Of a stretch of 64,000 nt of DNA, positions 1-12,025 are shown one piece after another. Below the pieces are notes generated by a model. That model had not been told where the DNA came from, made no database searches, and saw only the letters and a program-made list of their open reading frames with translations. Origin of the DNA: Rotaria sordida (Eukaryota; Rotifera; Eurotatoria; Philodinida; Philodinidae). Both the position numbers and the translations under genes were made by a program. The DNA lies in NCBI GenBank assembly GCA_905250125.1, contig CAJNOL010000380.1, positions 1 through 64,000 of the forward strand, written 5' to 3'. Position 1 is the first letter of the stretch; every line of letters starts with the position of its first letter.

Positions 1-125
1 GCGGTTTTTCGTAGCTGCATAAACGGTCTGACTCCCGCTGTTCTGAAAAACCGCCCGAAACCGCGGTAATGAAAACCGCGGTTTTGAGCGGTTTTTTGTC
101 GTTTTTTTTTCGTGGGTGATGAACC
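1..125. repeat. GC-rich palindromic repeat at the window edge
   Basis: This GC-rich island sits in otherwise AT-rich DNA and is built from GCGGTTTT/AAAACCGC words. GCGGTTTTTC at 1-10 pairs with GAAAAACCGC at 45-54, and 72-85 is a perfect palindrome (AAAACCGCGGTTTT). It is probably the end of a non-autonomous inverted-repeat element cut by the window start. No target duplication can be checked. Confidence 0.45.
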
Positions 126-1412
126 ATTTTTTTTTCAATTGAATACATATCTGTAATTATTGAATTTATTCTTTTATTTTTTACATTAAAAAATATATGA
201 AACACTTCAATTGGTGATAAATATGAGAGAATGAGAAACCATAGTTCACCTGGTAAATCTTCTAATTTCATTTCTAGAAAAAAAAATGAAGTAATAAATT
301 TTTTCTTTTGAAGAAGTTTGTCTATCAAGATTGTTGTTTTAAAAAATAATTATTTTATATTAGATTGGTCCTTGTAACGCCATTATAGTAAACAAAATAT
401 TTTGATAGAAAAGAAGGACCTAACTGATAAAGACTGGCATCTACAAAAAGAAAAAAAGTGCTGCATTCATAATAAATATAGTTGTTTGTAAGCAAGTGAA
501 GTTCGAATAAAACATATTTTAGTAACATTAAAAATCATTGCGCGAATCATTTCTACGAATTTTTAGCACGGAATTTGTTTTGATTGATGTTTTTTTTGTA
601 TTCGAACAAAAGAGATTTATAACCAAAGTTTTGTCAAATGTCATGCTTAAAACTAAGACCTTTAAATTCCCGTGTATGAATCAATCAGATTGCATTTAAT
701 TGTTTTCTTTAATTGATATAACTATACTATGGTACTTCAATTTTGCCTTCAGGATAGATATGATCACAAAAATATTGTATAAAATCAGTATGATATTTTC
801 CGTCATCTTGTATTCATGTCTATCATCCCACCTCTCCCTAATACCTATTAGGGAGAGGTGGGACGATAGACATGAGCAACGTCAACTTATTTTGGCATCG
901 GAACACTATTGGAATCGGCTCTAATTTCTTTAGGATCGTATCAGAACGGGTCAGTTCAAATTATTTAAAAATCGGGATCGAGATCATAATCGCTGATCCC
1001 GATTCCAAATTTTTCCTAGCTCAAAATTGAAGCTACATTGAGGTCGGCCATATCATTTCTAGAATTGTATCATAATCAGCATGCTTTAAGTCTTTGGTAT
1101 CAGGATGGAGATTGATACCACTAATTTTCGATTCCGATACAGAATCGTCCATTCCTAGGAGTGGAAAATATATAATCGGTTTTGAAGTAGTACTCGCCAT
1201 TATTCTGACTAAAAAGTTGAATAAAAATATTTGTTGTTAACAAAGTCAATGAAATTAGCATTTTTGTTCAGTTTCTGCCAAATTTTTAGCTTCTCCTGTT
1301 TCTCAAAACAATCGAAAATCCTGCTTTTATTCATTCTAAATGAATCTCTTGGTCGTTATTGGTAATATTATACAAGAGTTCTTCGATTTGCATTTGATAT
1401 CATTTATTCAAG
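126..1412. other. Intergenic DNA with two inverted repeats
   Basis: I see no gene here. The stretch is AT-rich until about 800. It holds the hairpin at 815-874 (listed separately) and a weaker inverted repeat, AATCGGGATC at 970-979 against GATCCCGATT at 995-1004. The block from about 920 to 1160 is less AT-rich and may be an old repeat. An open frame at 700-924 runs straight through the hairpin and is not credible as a gene. Confidence 0.5.
815..874. repeat. 28-bp-arm hairpin
   Basis: The left arm (815-842, CATGTCTATC...CCCTAAT) pairs with the right arm (847-874) around a four-base loop, ACCT, with a single mismatched pair. The arms are GC-rich compared with their surroundings. The length and near-perfect pairing would suit a transposon-derived hairpin or a small-RNA precursor. 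Nothing in the sequence decides between these. Confidence 0.8.
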
Positions 1413-2077
1413 TTAATTCACATTTCTTTTTTTCGTTGAAATATATTGTCTATATGAAATTTTTATTCTATAATATTTCATACTAATAAAAAAAAAAAAA
1501 AGATTAAATTCTAATTCTAATTGTTGATCATAAAGCATTTGTAAATAAACTCCATTGGTCCATTCAAATCCATCTTGTGTTTTATATTCTCCACCATCAG
1601 CTGGTTTATTAATATTAACAACATCATATTTTTCCATCATTTTTCCTGTTTCTTTAAAAACACGTTCATTTAATGACATCCATCGTTGACGAATAATTCG
1701 AGCAAGATTTTTATAATCTGATATTTGAATTAAAGAACGATATGCAATATATTGTAATGGTGCCCAACCATTTGGATAATCCCATTGTTGTGTACTTTGT
1801 TTTGATATTATTGTTACAAGACTACCATCAAATAAAAATAATGTTTCAATTTTTTCTACAATATATTTTGTTTGCTCGTTTGTTGCAATATTTAACCATA
1901 ATGGATAAATTCCAGCTAATGTTAAACGATTTGTTTGTTTGTTTTTTTGTATAAAATTAAAATCAGTAAAAAATTTTAATTCATTTGACCATATATATTT
2001 TAGTATAGTTTGACGTCGTTGTTTAGTTTGAATTATTTTACCTAAAATTAATTCTAAATGATATAATAAACAATTAA
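1413..2077 (-). pseudogene. Trehalase (GH37), C-terminal fragment broken by piggyBac
   Basis: Trehalase hydrolyses trehalose to two glucose molecules. The translation contains the GH37 signature QWDYPNGWAPLQ (about 1757-1788), the following 'ARIIRQRW...VFKETG.MMEKYD' helix region, and a degenerate form of the glycine-rich GGGGEY...GFGWTNGV block, here DGGEY...GFEWTNGV, so one usual Gly is Glu. Only the last third of the enzyme is present; the first signature and the N-terminal two thirds are missing. The frame stops being trehalase-like at TTAA 2074-2077, where a piggyBac terminal repeat begins. The apparent start upstream (a GTG at 2097-2099) is transposon sequence. After about 1510 the frame reads through a poly-A/T run, and those last residues are probably not genuine. 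In bdelloids trehalase genes have been reported as horizontally acquired. Identification is firm; non-function is inferred from the truncation. Confidence 0.88.
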
Positions 2078-4300
2078 CCCGTTCAGGACGGGCGGCCACT
2101 ATAGTGCCTACTTACTGTTTTTAAGCAGAAAGACATCTTATTCATTGACAAACGGGAATAACTATATATGCATGATAATATACTCATTATAATGATATAT
2201 ACTCAATGTCGTTGTCATGGTCCGTCCTATTTTTTTTCTCTTTTGTTGGTCTACATCAACTCGCAACCCTGTCATTCTGATTTACTCTTTCTCTCTGTTT
2301 CATGTCTTCTCTTTTTCTTCACATGCATGCAAGCACGATGTGAACCAAAGAAGTTTTAGATATTGTTATCATTTACACATCATTTCTTTCTTTCTCTCTT
2401 TTTCATAAAGTCGTCATATACGTGTATTTCATGCACATATTTCTTCCTTTTCTTATCAGGAGTGGATGCGTATATGTTTTTGTCCAGTATATTCGGATGC
2501 ATTCTTTTTCTTTCTTTTCGTTTCTGTATACGTGATGTGCGCTCTCTCTCTCGTTTTGGGATGGATTATTATCTTTCTAATACCTTCTAGAGATTGTTGT
2601 TTCTTTCCACACTCCGATACATATATATATATATACACGGTTTGAAACTTTTTGATTTATTCACTAGTGATCAATTTTTCTCACAAAAGATCCATTAGAA
2701 AACCACTCGGTACTACTACAAATTTCGTCTCGTTTATTTCGTTGGTTTTTTTAGTACACCATGGCTGCATTCGAACACAAGCGAAATACAGAAGTGAATG
2801 AAATTTATATGAATTCCGAATCCGACAGTGATAGCGATTTTTTCGACGATTCTAACAACGAAGAATCTGATGATGAAGTTGATTCGTCTGTGGTAGATAG
2901 ATCCTGGAGATCTAGCTATTTTGCACCTCGTATCTTTGAATTTACAGCAGAGACTAGTATTAGTTCGGATATACTCGACTTGGAAAATGATTCTCCGTTA
3001 GATTTTTTTGAAGTATTATTCGACCAAATAGTATTAGAACAAATAGTGAATGAAACAAATAGATATCAATCACTTTCGAGTACAAGTGTTTCAGTTTCTT
3101 CTACATCTCATCAGGCACCATGGAATGCCACTAGCATTCCTGAAGTTTATTCATTTCTAGCCGTCATGATGCTTATGGCTCATACGAAGAAGAATCGAAT
3201 GAAAGACTACTGGTCTAGATCAGCTTATCTCTATCCCAATTTTCACTCAAATATTCACTAGAGATCGTTTTTTGTCAATACTAAAATTTCTACATTTTCA
3301 TGATAACCAGCAACAGCAGAGTGGAGATCAATTGCATAAAATCAAACCAATTCTTGATCATTTGAGGAAGAAATTCAAACTTTGTATCAAATCCAAGAAA
3401 AACTTATGTATTGATGAAAGCATGATGGTATGGAAAGGACGTTTGAATTTCAAACAATACATACCGTCAAAATGACATAGATTTGGCGTGAAATTGTTTA
3501 TATTATGCGATTGCTATACTGGTTTTATTATGGATTTCATAATCTATACAGGTCAACAGACTGAAGTTCAATTGGATAAAGAATTAGGACTATCTGGCTC
3601 AATTGTTATGACTCTAATGAATAGCTATTTGGACAATGGTCATGTAGTTTTTGTTGATAACTGGTACGCAAGTCCTGGTCTATTTGAAAAGCTACACCAT
3701 AGACGGACAGGTGTTTGTGGAACTGTCAGAAGCAACAGACTTGGTATGCCTACATTTTCTTCGAAGTTGCAGAAAGGTGAACAGACATTTTGACATACAA
3801 ATATCTTACTTGCATTGAAATGGCATGATAAGCGTGATGTCTATATGCTGTCTACAGTCCATGTACCGCGGATATGATACTAACTAATAAGACTGATCGT
3901 ACAACGAATAAACCAATAGCAAAATCCCTTTGTATCAAAGACTACAACGAGAATATGGGCTTAGTGGATAAGTCAGATATGCAAATAAGCTTTTCAGAAT
4001 CTATTCGCAAAACAATCAAATGGTATAAGAAGCTATTTTTCCATTTGCTCGACTTATCAATGTTGAACGCTTACATACTATACAAGGAAAAGAAAGGCAT
4101 AACTCTTGAGTTCACTGATTTTCGTCTGCAAGTAATTCGACAGATTTTCGATAAATATGGTACTCAACGGGATCCAAGGAGAGGCCGACCATCTGCTAAC
4201 AAGTCATTGTGACTGACGGCTCGTCATTTCCCATCTCTAACTGGCGGAGGATCACGAAGATGTATTGTGTCTGCAGCACGACTGTGAATGGTCGTGTTTG
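2074..4300 (+). mobile_element. piggyBac-family DNA transposon, right end missing
   Basis: The left end is TTAA (2074-2077) followed by CCCGTTCAGGACGGGCGG and the palindrome CACTATAGTG, the kind of terminus expected for piggyBac elements, which insert at TTAA. About 680 bp of leader (2078-2760) precede a decayed transposase. I could not find the inverted copy of this end, or a second TTAA, after the transposase: the sequence passes at about 4285-4300 into an LDL-receptor-like pseudogene. The right end has therefore been deleted or recombined away. The left flank is trehalase and the right flank is an unrelated gene, so the element now sits at a rearrangement junction. Confidence 0.85.
2761..4290 (+). 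pseudogene. piggyBac-like transposase (DDE_Tnp_1_7), decayed
   Basis: It is recognisable along nearly its full length. An acidic, Ser-rich N-terminus (2761-3000) leads into the core. The IDES motif (about 3409-3420), VDNWYASP (about 3653) and GLVDKSD (about 3961) supply the expected D-D-D catalytic set. RKTIKWYKKLFFHLLDL and RHFPS mark the C-terminal core, and a partial Cys-rich tail ends at about 4290. Breaks: a frameshift near 3240-3255; TGA at 3473 inside 'QYIPSK*HRFGVK', where the family usually has Arg; TGA at 3791 inside 'GEQTF*H'; a frameshift near 3865-3875; and TGA at 4210 followed by another shift near 4265. Both early stops fit CGA-to-TGA changes. The element cannot make its own transposase. 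Confidence 0.92.
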
Positions 4301-5745
4301 TTTTGACGGAAAATATTCTGAAGATATAGTTATAGAAAATTTATTACGACCAAATTATATTGTTTAGAATCTTAATCTTAATTATGTTTTTTCGACTAAT
4401 ACAGATTTACAAAAAGTAAATCGAAAATATTTTATTATATATTTTAATAAATATTTTGTTTTTCTCTTAGATATCATATCATTGTATAGATTGAGGTGAT
4501 ACAAAAGTTCTTGATGTTACAGTAAATCATCCCACGTAGTTTGGATTTTCTTACTCATTTTAATTCTCCAACATCACCAAGAGAAATAATTAATGAAAAT
4601 GATGATATAATATCTATACATTATTCATTAGTTTTTTGTTGATAATGAATTAAAAGGTGTTTATAAAAAAATGGTTTGATCATAATTTAAATCTCGTTAA
4701 TAATATTATATCAGTGCAAACAAATCAAGATGATCCAAGACAACGTTCGAGCTTTTCCACGTTATCAAGGTAAAAAAGAATTGATTTTTGTTTTGTTTAA
4801 ATTCAAATATATTTATCTTTAAATGTATATTGTTATTATGGTTGATATTGTGAACATAACTTTGTTTTAAAATTGGTTCGAATAATCAACGTATACCAAC
4901 ATGTGATTGTGTTATTGGATATAAATAAAATAGTGATGGACGAACATGTTCATCCAAAACTCAACAATGGATTATATATAGTACATGTTCATTATTACGA
5001 GCATTTGATCATCGTTCAAATGAATGAAAATGAGAAGATGCTATGCCATTGATTAGTGGTAACAATTAAAATTTATAATTTATTTATTTTTTCAATGTAT
5101 AAATATTTGTTCTGTTTTGTTTTTTTTTTGTTGTTTATATAGTTATATGGAAATGCTTTCTGCTCGATATTCTAATCGTGAATTATATTGGATAAATCAA
5201 TATCGTTTAATTCGTCAATATATTTGGACAAATAATCGTACATGGAATGTAACAAATTATTTACAAAATAAGTGTTGGATCTGAATAAAATTTTATTCTT
5301 GGTCTTATACTTAATTCGATAACTGGAAATTTATATTTTTCTTATGTATCAAATTCATATGGACATTTCGAAGTTAATCGTCTTGGTACAGATCATCGTT
5401 TAATATTACGTAAAGGTAAAAATGAAACAATTTATACTATTGATGTTAATTCAAAACTAAGATAAAATTCTTAACAAAAAAAACTGATTTTATTTAATTA
5501 TTTTATTTTAGATATGTTTATTGGTGTGATTGTGGATCTCATGTACGTATAAGTCGTTCATTTCTTAATGGTGAAAATGTAACTTATCGTTGTTACAATA
5601 AAAATTATTCGACCAGAATCAATAATCATTGATTTTCTTACTTAGAATATTTATTGGTCAGATTCAAGACGTGATACAACTGAAGTTATATCATGGGATG
5701 GAAAAAATCGTTGTACTGTTATGTTAACGATATATAAATAGAAAT
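4290..5745 (+). pseudogene. LDL-receptor-related (EGF + YWTD propeller) pseudogene fragment
   Basis: Conceptual translation in several frames gives YWTD beta-propeller pieces: 'DIVIENLLRPN...STNTDLQKV' (about 4313-4420), 'VNHPT.FGFSY' (about 4520), 'ELYWINQYRLIRQYIWTNN' (about 5180), 'LYFSYVSNSYG' (about 5325), 'VYWCDCGSHVRISRS' (about 5515) and 'IYWSDSRRDTTEVISWDG' (about 5650). An EGF-like module with the CDC..GY...SDGRTC spacing lies at about 4900-4960, where such receptors place it before a propeller. Several in-frame stops are present. An intron ending TTTTAG at 5511 has lost its GT donor (reads AT at 5462). Living relatives are large endocytic receptors with LDL-A repeats and a membrane anchor, none of which is seen here. 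It abuts the piggyBac with no recognisable boundary motif. The family call is good; which receptor it was is unknown. Confidence 0.75.
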
Positions 5746-6303
5746 ACATTTTTGTCCTAATATGCGTCATGAATATTATTTTCAAATAATATTTTAATAG
5801 AAAATGAAAATATGTGCGTCAATCAATATTTCTTTCTTTTTTTATGCACTTATCATTTGCTGATATTTCTATATTAAACTATTGGCTAAATAATCATTTA
5901 TCGACATCATCACGATTCCTTCAAGTTAATAGAATTTCTGCACGATTGTTTACTTTATTAAAATAATACACGAATCATCATCCTGACCATTATAATATGA
6001 AATATATCAATAAAAATTTGTCATATTTCTGTCAGTAAAAGAACATATTTGTTTTTGCTTATCTAGTTTATTTTATGATGATTCAGCAATTTGTATTTAT
6101 CAAATACGTCACAAAGTTTACATAAGTTATTATAATTACAATGTTCTCATTGGACTATTGAGAAAAATAGAAGAAAAAAACATTGGTTCGTGTCATGGAC
6201 GGACGAGCATTGTTTGTTTGCTTTCTCTCTCTAATATATATATATATATATATATAGTGTCTTTCATTGATGTGTCACACAAACATTAACAGTGAACATT
6301 GCT
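5746..6303. other. Intergenic DNA, TA microsatellite
   Basis: This is AT-rich and carries a short (TA)n run at about 6233-6256, just before the F-box gene. Scattered short frames such as the one at 5840-5960 look vaguely protein-like but match nothing I recognise. It includes the presumed promoter and 5' leader of the gene that follows. Confidence 0.4.
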
Positions 6304-8823
6304 ATGACTGTGACCAGAGTAGAGCATCTTCCAAATGAACTGTGGTTCGAACTTTTCATCTATTTCACATGGTCGGAACTGGAATCAAGTTGGATTCATT
6401 GGAAACTCAATAGTCGCATTCAAATATTAGCTGAAATAGCACAAAATCGAGTTGCTTTGTCACTCTCGTCGATGTCGTTTACAACATACGATCAATGTTT
6501 ACATTATTTCGAACATGAACATCCAATTAAAGCTTGTCGTATAACTTCTCTTTTGCTCAATGAATCTATTGTATCGAATGAAATTATTAATCGATGGCTT
6601 GAAAATGAAAAATCTTTTCTTCCACGTATTCGAAAATGTACAATCTATATAGATCTGATTAATAGATATGTTCGAACAAATATTATTCTACTTATTCGTC
6701 GACATACATTGACCATACGTCATATTGTATTTTATTTTAACGGACTCCACAGATATAGTGTGATATTGAAATACTTCATCGAACAATGCATATCTGTACA
6801 TACAATGGAATTTATCGTTATTAAAGGTAATTTTTGTGATGAATGGATATAAAATCTAAGTGTTTACTAGATTTGCATTTCATCCGTTTTCAAATAGATA
6901 ATATTATATCACATCGTCTTAAGTAGAATCGATATCCTAAGTTATAAAGACTTGATTTAAGATAAAGCTTTGAAAATCGCGAATATTTACATTATTATCA
7001 AATATTTGTAAGTAAATTGAATTTAACTTGAGATTCTTAGATCAACAAAGTATTTAATAGAAACATTATAAGAATGACCGTTTGAGAACAGAAAGAAAAT
7101 TAAATAGAAAGTTTTTCGAACGAAATTTAATCAAGAAGTAAATCCATCTATCAAGTATATGATATGCATGAATAGTTGTGCGACTTTTTTTTACGAATTT
7201 CGACTAAGTCTATGTTTTGGTTTGTCTGAGTATTAAGAGTATAAAATATGAAGTGCAAAATGAAATGTTCACATGAATATACGTGCCATTTACAGTTGAT
7301 CTTGATTTGATTCTAGATGATATGAATTACTCATGGTCGAGTTCTTTAAAGGAGGATGCCACTTGTCGTGATCAATTTCTTTCATTTCCAAACACAGTTA
7401 ATTTACGACTCTCATTACAGCATATATCTGATTTGGCATTGTTACTACAATACGATACTTTACCATGTATAAAACATCTTCATGTTACATTGGAAAAGAC
7501 AGTAAAAAGTATGCATCAATTGTACAATCGATATGAAAATCCGTCTTGTCCCATATTATGTTTGAAAGATCTCAATCTCAGTCAAACTAGTTTACCACAT
7601 TTACGTTCATTACAGTTACGACAAGTGCCCATTAGAAATGTCATCATACTAATGAAACATTTGAGGGCTATGAATCAAATTGAATCATTGATTTTGGTGA
7701 ATTGTAATGTTGAAGGTATGTTTTACTGTTGATGGAATAGCTGGATTGTCAAGAAGAACTATGATTGATAAAATTGTTATTTGTTTTTATATATAGATAA
7801 GAACGAACTTATTACATTTAAAGACTGCATTAAAACTATTATGATTCATTTGCATCGTCTTCATTTTATACTCTATTTACCTGTTCAGACAAGACTTGAT
7901 GATATTGATCTTTATTGGTTTAACTTAGATCATCATACTGTTGAATACGAAATAAATGAAGTGATATTTCTTTATACAATTCCATATTTATTAAATAGTC
8001 AACGACGAGTGTATAATAATAGTGTTGCACAACAATCGACAATTAATAATAATATCACACATATTGAATGGATCATTGATCATGATCTTTTATCCATTGC
8101 CAAAACTCTTCTTCATTTCGAACATGTTAAATCACTTCATTTGTTTTTTAATATGACAGTAAATATTCAATATGAATTTATCTAGATTTTATATCGAAAT
8201 ATTTCGTTTAGGAAATGAAATTAAATCCAGATTCTTGGCATATGATACTTCCGTTTTTACGTTCTCTTCGAGTTAATTTTCAACGGAATCCTATGCAATC
8301 AAGGAAATTGTATAATCAATTTGTCACACCGAATCTCTATCGTTATATTCTTGAACAATTTCGTCAATGTGCTACTGCACTTGAGTCTTTGACGCTATAC
8401 TGGTCTGACATTCGACTTCTTCTTAAACATTCTTCTTCACCTTGGTCATTCGTTCGACAGCTAAATATTCTTTTGGACATAGACGAAAAGATTCCATCTC
8501 CATATTTGACTAAACGATTACCAACAAACGAAGCTTTTCCTCAATTACAATATCTTTCATTTGGTGGTCGTCGTTTTTCACTCACACCACCGAAAAAACT
8601 CGCGAATCGAATCCTCTTATGGTTCGATAGTCTCGTATCTTCTTCATCAAAATTCATCATCTTACATGTGAATCGATGCTGTGGTATTTATCGAAGTGTA
8701 CCTTCAACATCTCGTGACATACTTATGACACTTCTTACAGAATGTGTTCGTTCGAGAAATCTTCGCTATTCATCGTCTAAAATCATTATTGATTCCAATG
8801 AAGAGATTATCATTTGGCTTTGA
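6304..8823 (+). CDS. F-box-like / LRR-type protein (bdelloid-expanded family), four exons
   Basis: The spliced gene has exons 6304-6826, 7296-7715, 7797-8158 and 8212-8823. All junctions are GT-AG with phases 1, 1 and 0, giving an uninterrupted frame of 638 codons plus TGA. I chose the ATG at 6304 because the open frame upstream begins only at a GTG. Residues about 5-30 (VEHLPNELWFELFIYF) match an F-box-like helix, which in other proteins binds SKP1 in ubiquitin ligases. The rest consists of Leu-rich helices and strands ('LPCIKHLHVTL', 'LPHLRSLQLRQV', 'FLRSLRVNF') typical of the degenerate LRR tail of this family, and it ends in the usual ..IIIWL motif. The first intron, 469 bp, is much longer than the 81- and 53-bp others. 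A broken relative lies 5 kb downstream. Substrate is unknown; the ubiquitin-ligase role is inferred from the domain alone. Confidence 0.85.
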
Positions 8824-11800
8824 AAGAGACTTTTAATCAAACAGTAGATATGCAAAAACAAATATTTAAGAATTTTCTGGTAAAAGAAAAGATATGAACA
8901 TGAAATGCTTTTGTAATATTTTTTTCATAGAATTTCGTATATATAACAAATTGAATAATGTTTTAGTTATCATTTCTCTTCTTAGTTATCAATATCAGTT
9001 AAAAAACTTTTTAGTGATCATATGAAATTCTTCTTTCGGATATCCTATACGTTATGCCTATATGCATAGACTGAAACAACAACAACGTGAGAAGGATGAG
9101 TGTATTGCATGAGTTGCCTAATTAGAATTCGATTCAAATGTAAATACACAACGAATTGTCATACATTACTTAGAAAATAAAAAAATATAATCAGACCAAC
9201 TGCTAAATTGCTGTGGGAAGAAAAAGATTAAATTTTAGCACTAAAATGCTTTCAAATATCTTTTTTACAATCTTGCTCGTTGAATACAACTACAGTTATT
9301 TAATTGAGAAGAAATGTTTAGATTCATTTTATTTATTATATTTTTCACTAATTTTGCTCGTTGAATATCAGTAATAATTATTTAATAAAGAGATGCTCAC
9401 AATTTATTTTTTTTTATACATTTTATACAATTTATTTAAATTATAAAACTTAATCTTGATCTTTTTCTATAATTTACAGAGCTGACCCTATCCACTTATA
9501 TAATTTATATAATTTCTAAAAACTTAATGTTTAGTGGTTTCTGTGGCTAGTATGGAGTTGTAGGTATTTAAAATCGCGTTTATTTTATAGGTCGAATTAG
9601 TCAGCTACTCGTGTATTGTGAAGAAGTATTATACTTCACCATAAAGGTGAGCAGTTAGTTGTTTATATACAGTCGTGAAAATGAGATGGTCGACTTGAAT
9701 TTCAAGCTACGTGCAGAAAAACAACATCCCAATTAATTTACAATACCTTCCGTTAGACGAAATTCAAAACTATTTAAAGAAAAGATTCATTGTTAGTATT
9801 GATCTCGATTCTTAATTAGTTTAAGTTAACCGATATTAATATGATTGACACAAAACCTCAAGTCAATCTTTGTTCTTTTTTTCAAATTACAAAATAATTG
9901 TAGAAAAGTTTGTTTATAATTTAAACGTAACGAGTTTGAAATACGATTCTCAGTTTTAACTTATCGATATCTATTCTAGTTGATCATCATTATTCATTAA
10001 TAATCTGATCATACAAATCGATGATCCATCAAGTTTCGATGAGTGAAACAAACTATCTAAAGTCCTAGACATATTAGAAGAAACCCATATTAAAAGGCCT
10101 TTCTCGAGTAAATCATACAAAAGACACATTAGAAGATCTTCTCCCTCCTCTCCTCATTGCTTTTGCACGTATAGCAGCCGATTTTTTAACTCTTCTCTTA
10201 GATAAATACTTTTCTCTTACACACGTATTTTCTCATGCTTTAATTAAAAAGTGTTTTTCTGTTTGCTTTGACAGTAAAACAGTCCGTACTTGTAATATAT
10301 TTGTCTATTCTTTATCACGTTAATAATAATATACATTTGAACAATATTTTTCTCGTCTTCTTGACATTCAAATCCTCTCCTTCCTGAATAAAATCATGTG
10401 TAATTAATAGGTATATGCATACGACGTATCGAACCTTTTTTTTCTAACTGCTTGAGTGAAATCATATTTTTTTAAAGATTTTTTTGTCCTGTGAAAAATG
10501 ATGATCGAATGAACTCACTAACTAAGTGTTGTTTGTACCATTTAGCATGTTTCAAGAACAAAAATATCTTTATTTTCTTCTTTGAAATGTTCTTTTAGAA
10601 TTAAAATAGGAACTTCTTTTTGTTTATGATGCTAACGTATAATAAATGGAATAAACATTGGATAATAAAGTAATATGTTCAAAAAAAAAGCTCATGAAAA
10701 TATTGTTATCAATATGCAAGAATATGATTTTTTTTAAGAACATAATAGAAGACCTCTTATAACTTATGAGTGAAAGACACAACAGAAGACTCGGGTCTTG
10801 TAATGTGTTGATAGTTTTATTTTATTTTTAGTCTTAAGCTATGTAAATTTTCATGTACCCTTGTCATATCATAAATGACTGTAGATCGACTAAAGGATTA
10901 TTCATTTAGCATTGATTGATATGTGATTGATAGAAATAACATAGTTGCTTTATTTAATCTTTTCAATCGATTTGATCAATAAGGGTACATGTCGTAAAGT
11001 TAACAGTGCATTTTGGTAATAGATTTCATATAAATTCATCATATAGTCGATCGTCATTATTAGCAATAAAATGGAAGTCGAAAATAGAAATTAGTTATTT
11101 CTAAAATATTTTTCTCGTGTAATCATTGGTCATGATTTACATGTACAAACAAAGAAACGAAAACTTCCTCAATTATGTTCATAGTTTATATAACGTTTTA
11201 TGAAGTTTTCATATTGATCATATAGTTTTTAGGGGTTTGTCTATGTGGAATACTGATGGAATATATTTACTACTTAAAAAGAGACGGTCAAATCTAGAAC
11301 TTTTTATCAATTATATTGATGTTCAATAAGATATTTTTCTCATAATATTGAACTTTACTTATTTGAGTAGAATTGAATGTTTAAGGTTTTAATCACGATA
11401 ATTAAGAATTATCTATGTAATCAAATCTGTATAAAAAGTCATAAATAACACTGAAAAAATGACGACTGATCTAAATATTCATTAAAAGTACATAGTTAGT
11501 TGTATTATGATTCGAAGAATAAAGGATCAAGTGAGAAAAAAGATGAATCCTTATTATTTACAACTGATTTTATCAATTTCAAGATAATAGAAAAAAAAGA
11601 CCGAATTTGGACATTATTATAGTTATATTGTTAATCTCTTTTTCTTCTCTTGCAGAGTTCAATCTTTTACTTTCATAGGTATTCATCAAAGAAGTGAGAT
11701 GAAGGACGATATATTAGAATATACCATCAGACAACTATAAGATTTAATTAAATCTGCTAACTCATTCTACTGATTTTGCAATCAATAAATATACAACTTA

Positions 11801-12025
11801 AATACATTTCATATCACTTCTTATGGCGACATCTAGAAAAGAAAACACTTATTAGAAGTTTTCGTTCTTAAAGAAATTCAACCACAGTTAATCTATCGCG
11901 GTGATTTTTGATCAAATTTTGTTGAATAAAATAAAGATAACTGTAATAATAATACAAAGTCAACTGTTGTTAAATAAAGTTAATTCTTTAATTTTTTATC
12001 TTTTTTTTCAAGATAATTAAAGATA
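8824..12025. other. 3.2-kb intergenic region without recognisable gene
   Basis: This is AT-rich with stops in all frames. The only local structure I noticed is a short palindrome, GAAGTAT.ATACTTC, near 9625, and repeated 'catataTGATCA'-like words. No tRNA-like cloverleaf or transposon end was found by eye. Confidence 0.4.

Noticed and set aside
700-924. 74-codon open frame
   Set aside because: It reads through the 815-874 hairpin, so one arm simply mirrors the other; no family resemblance.
2168-2638. Several overlapping 60-75 codon frames in the piggyBac leader
   Set aside because: Phe/Ser/Leu-rich text from pyrimidine-rich DNA, overlapping on both strands, without domains.
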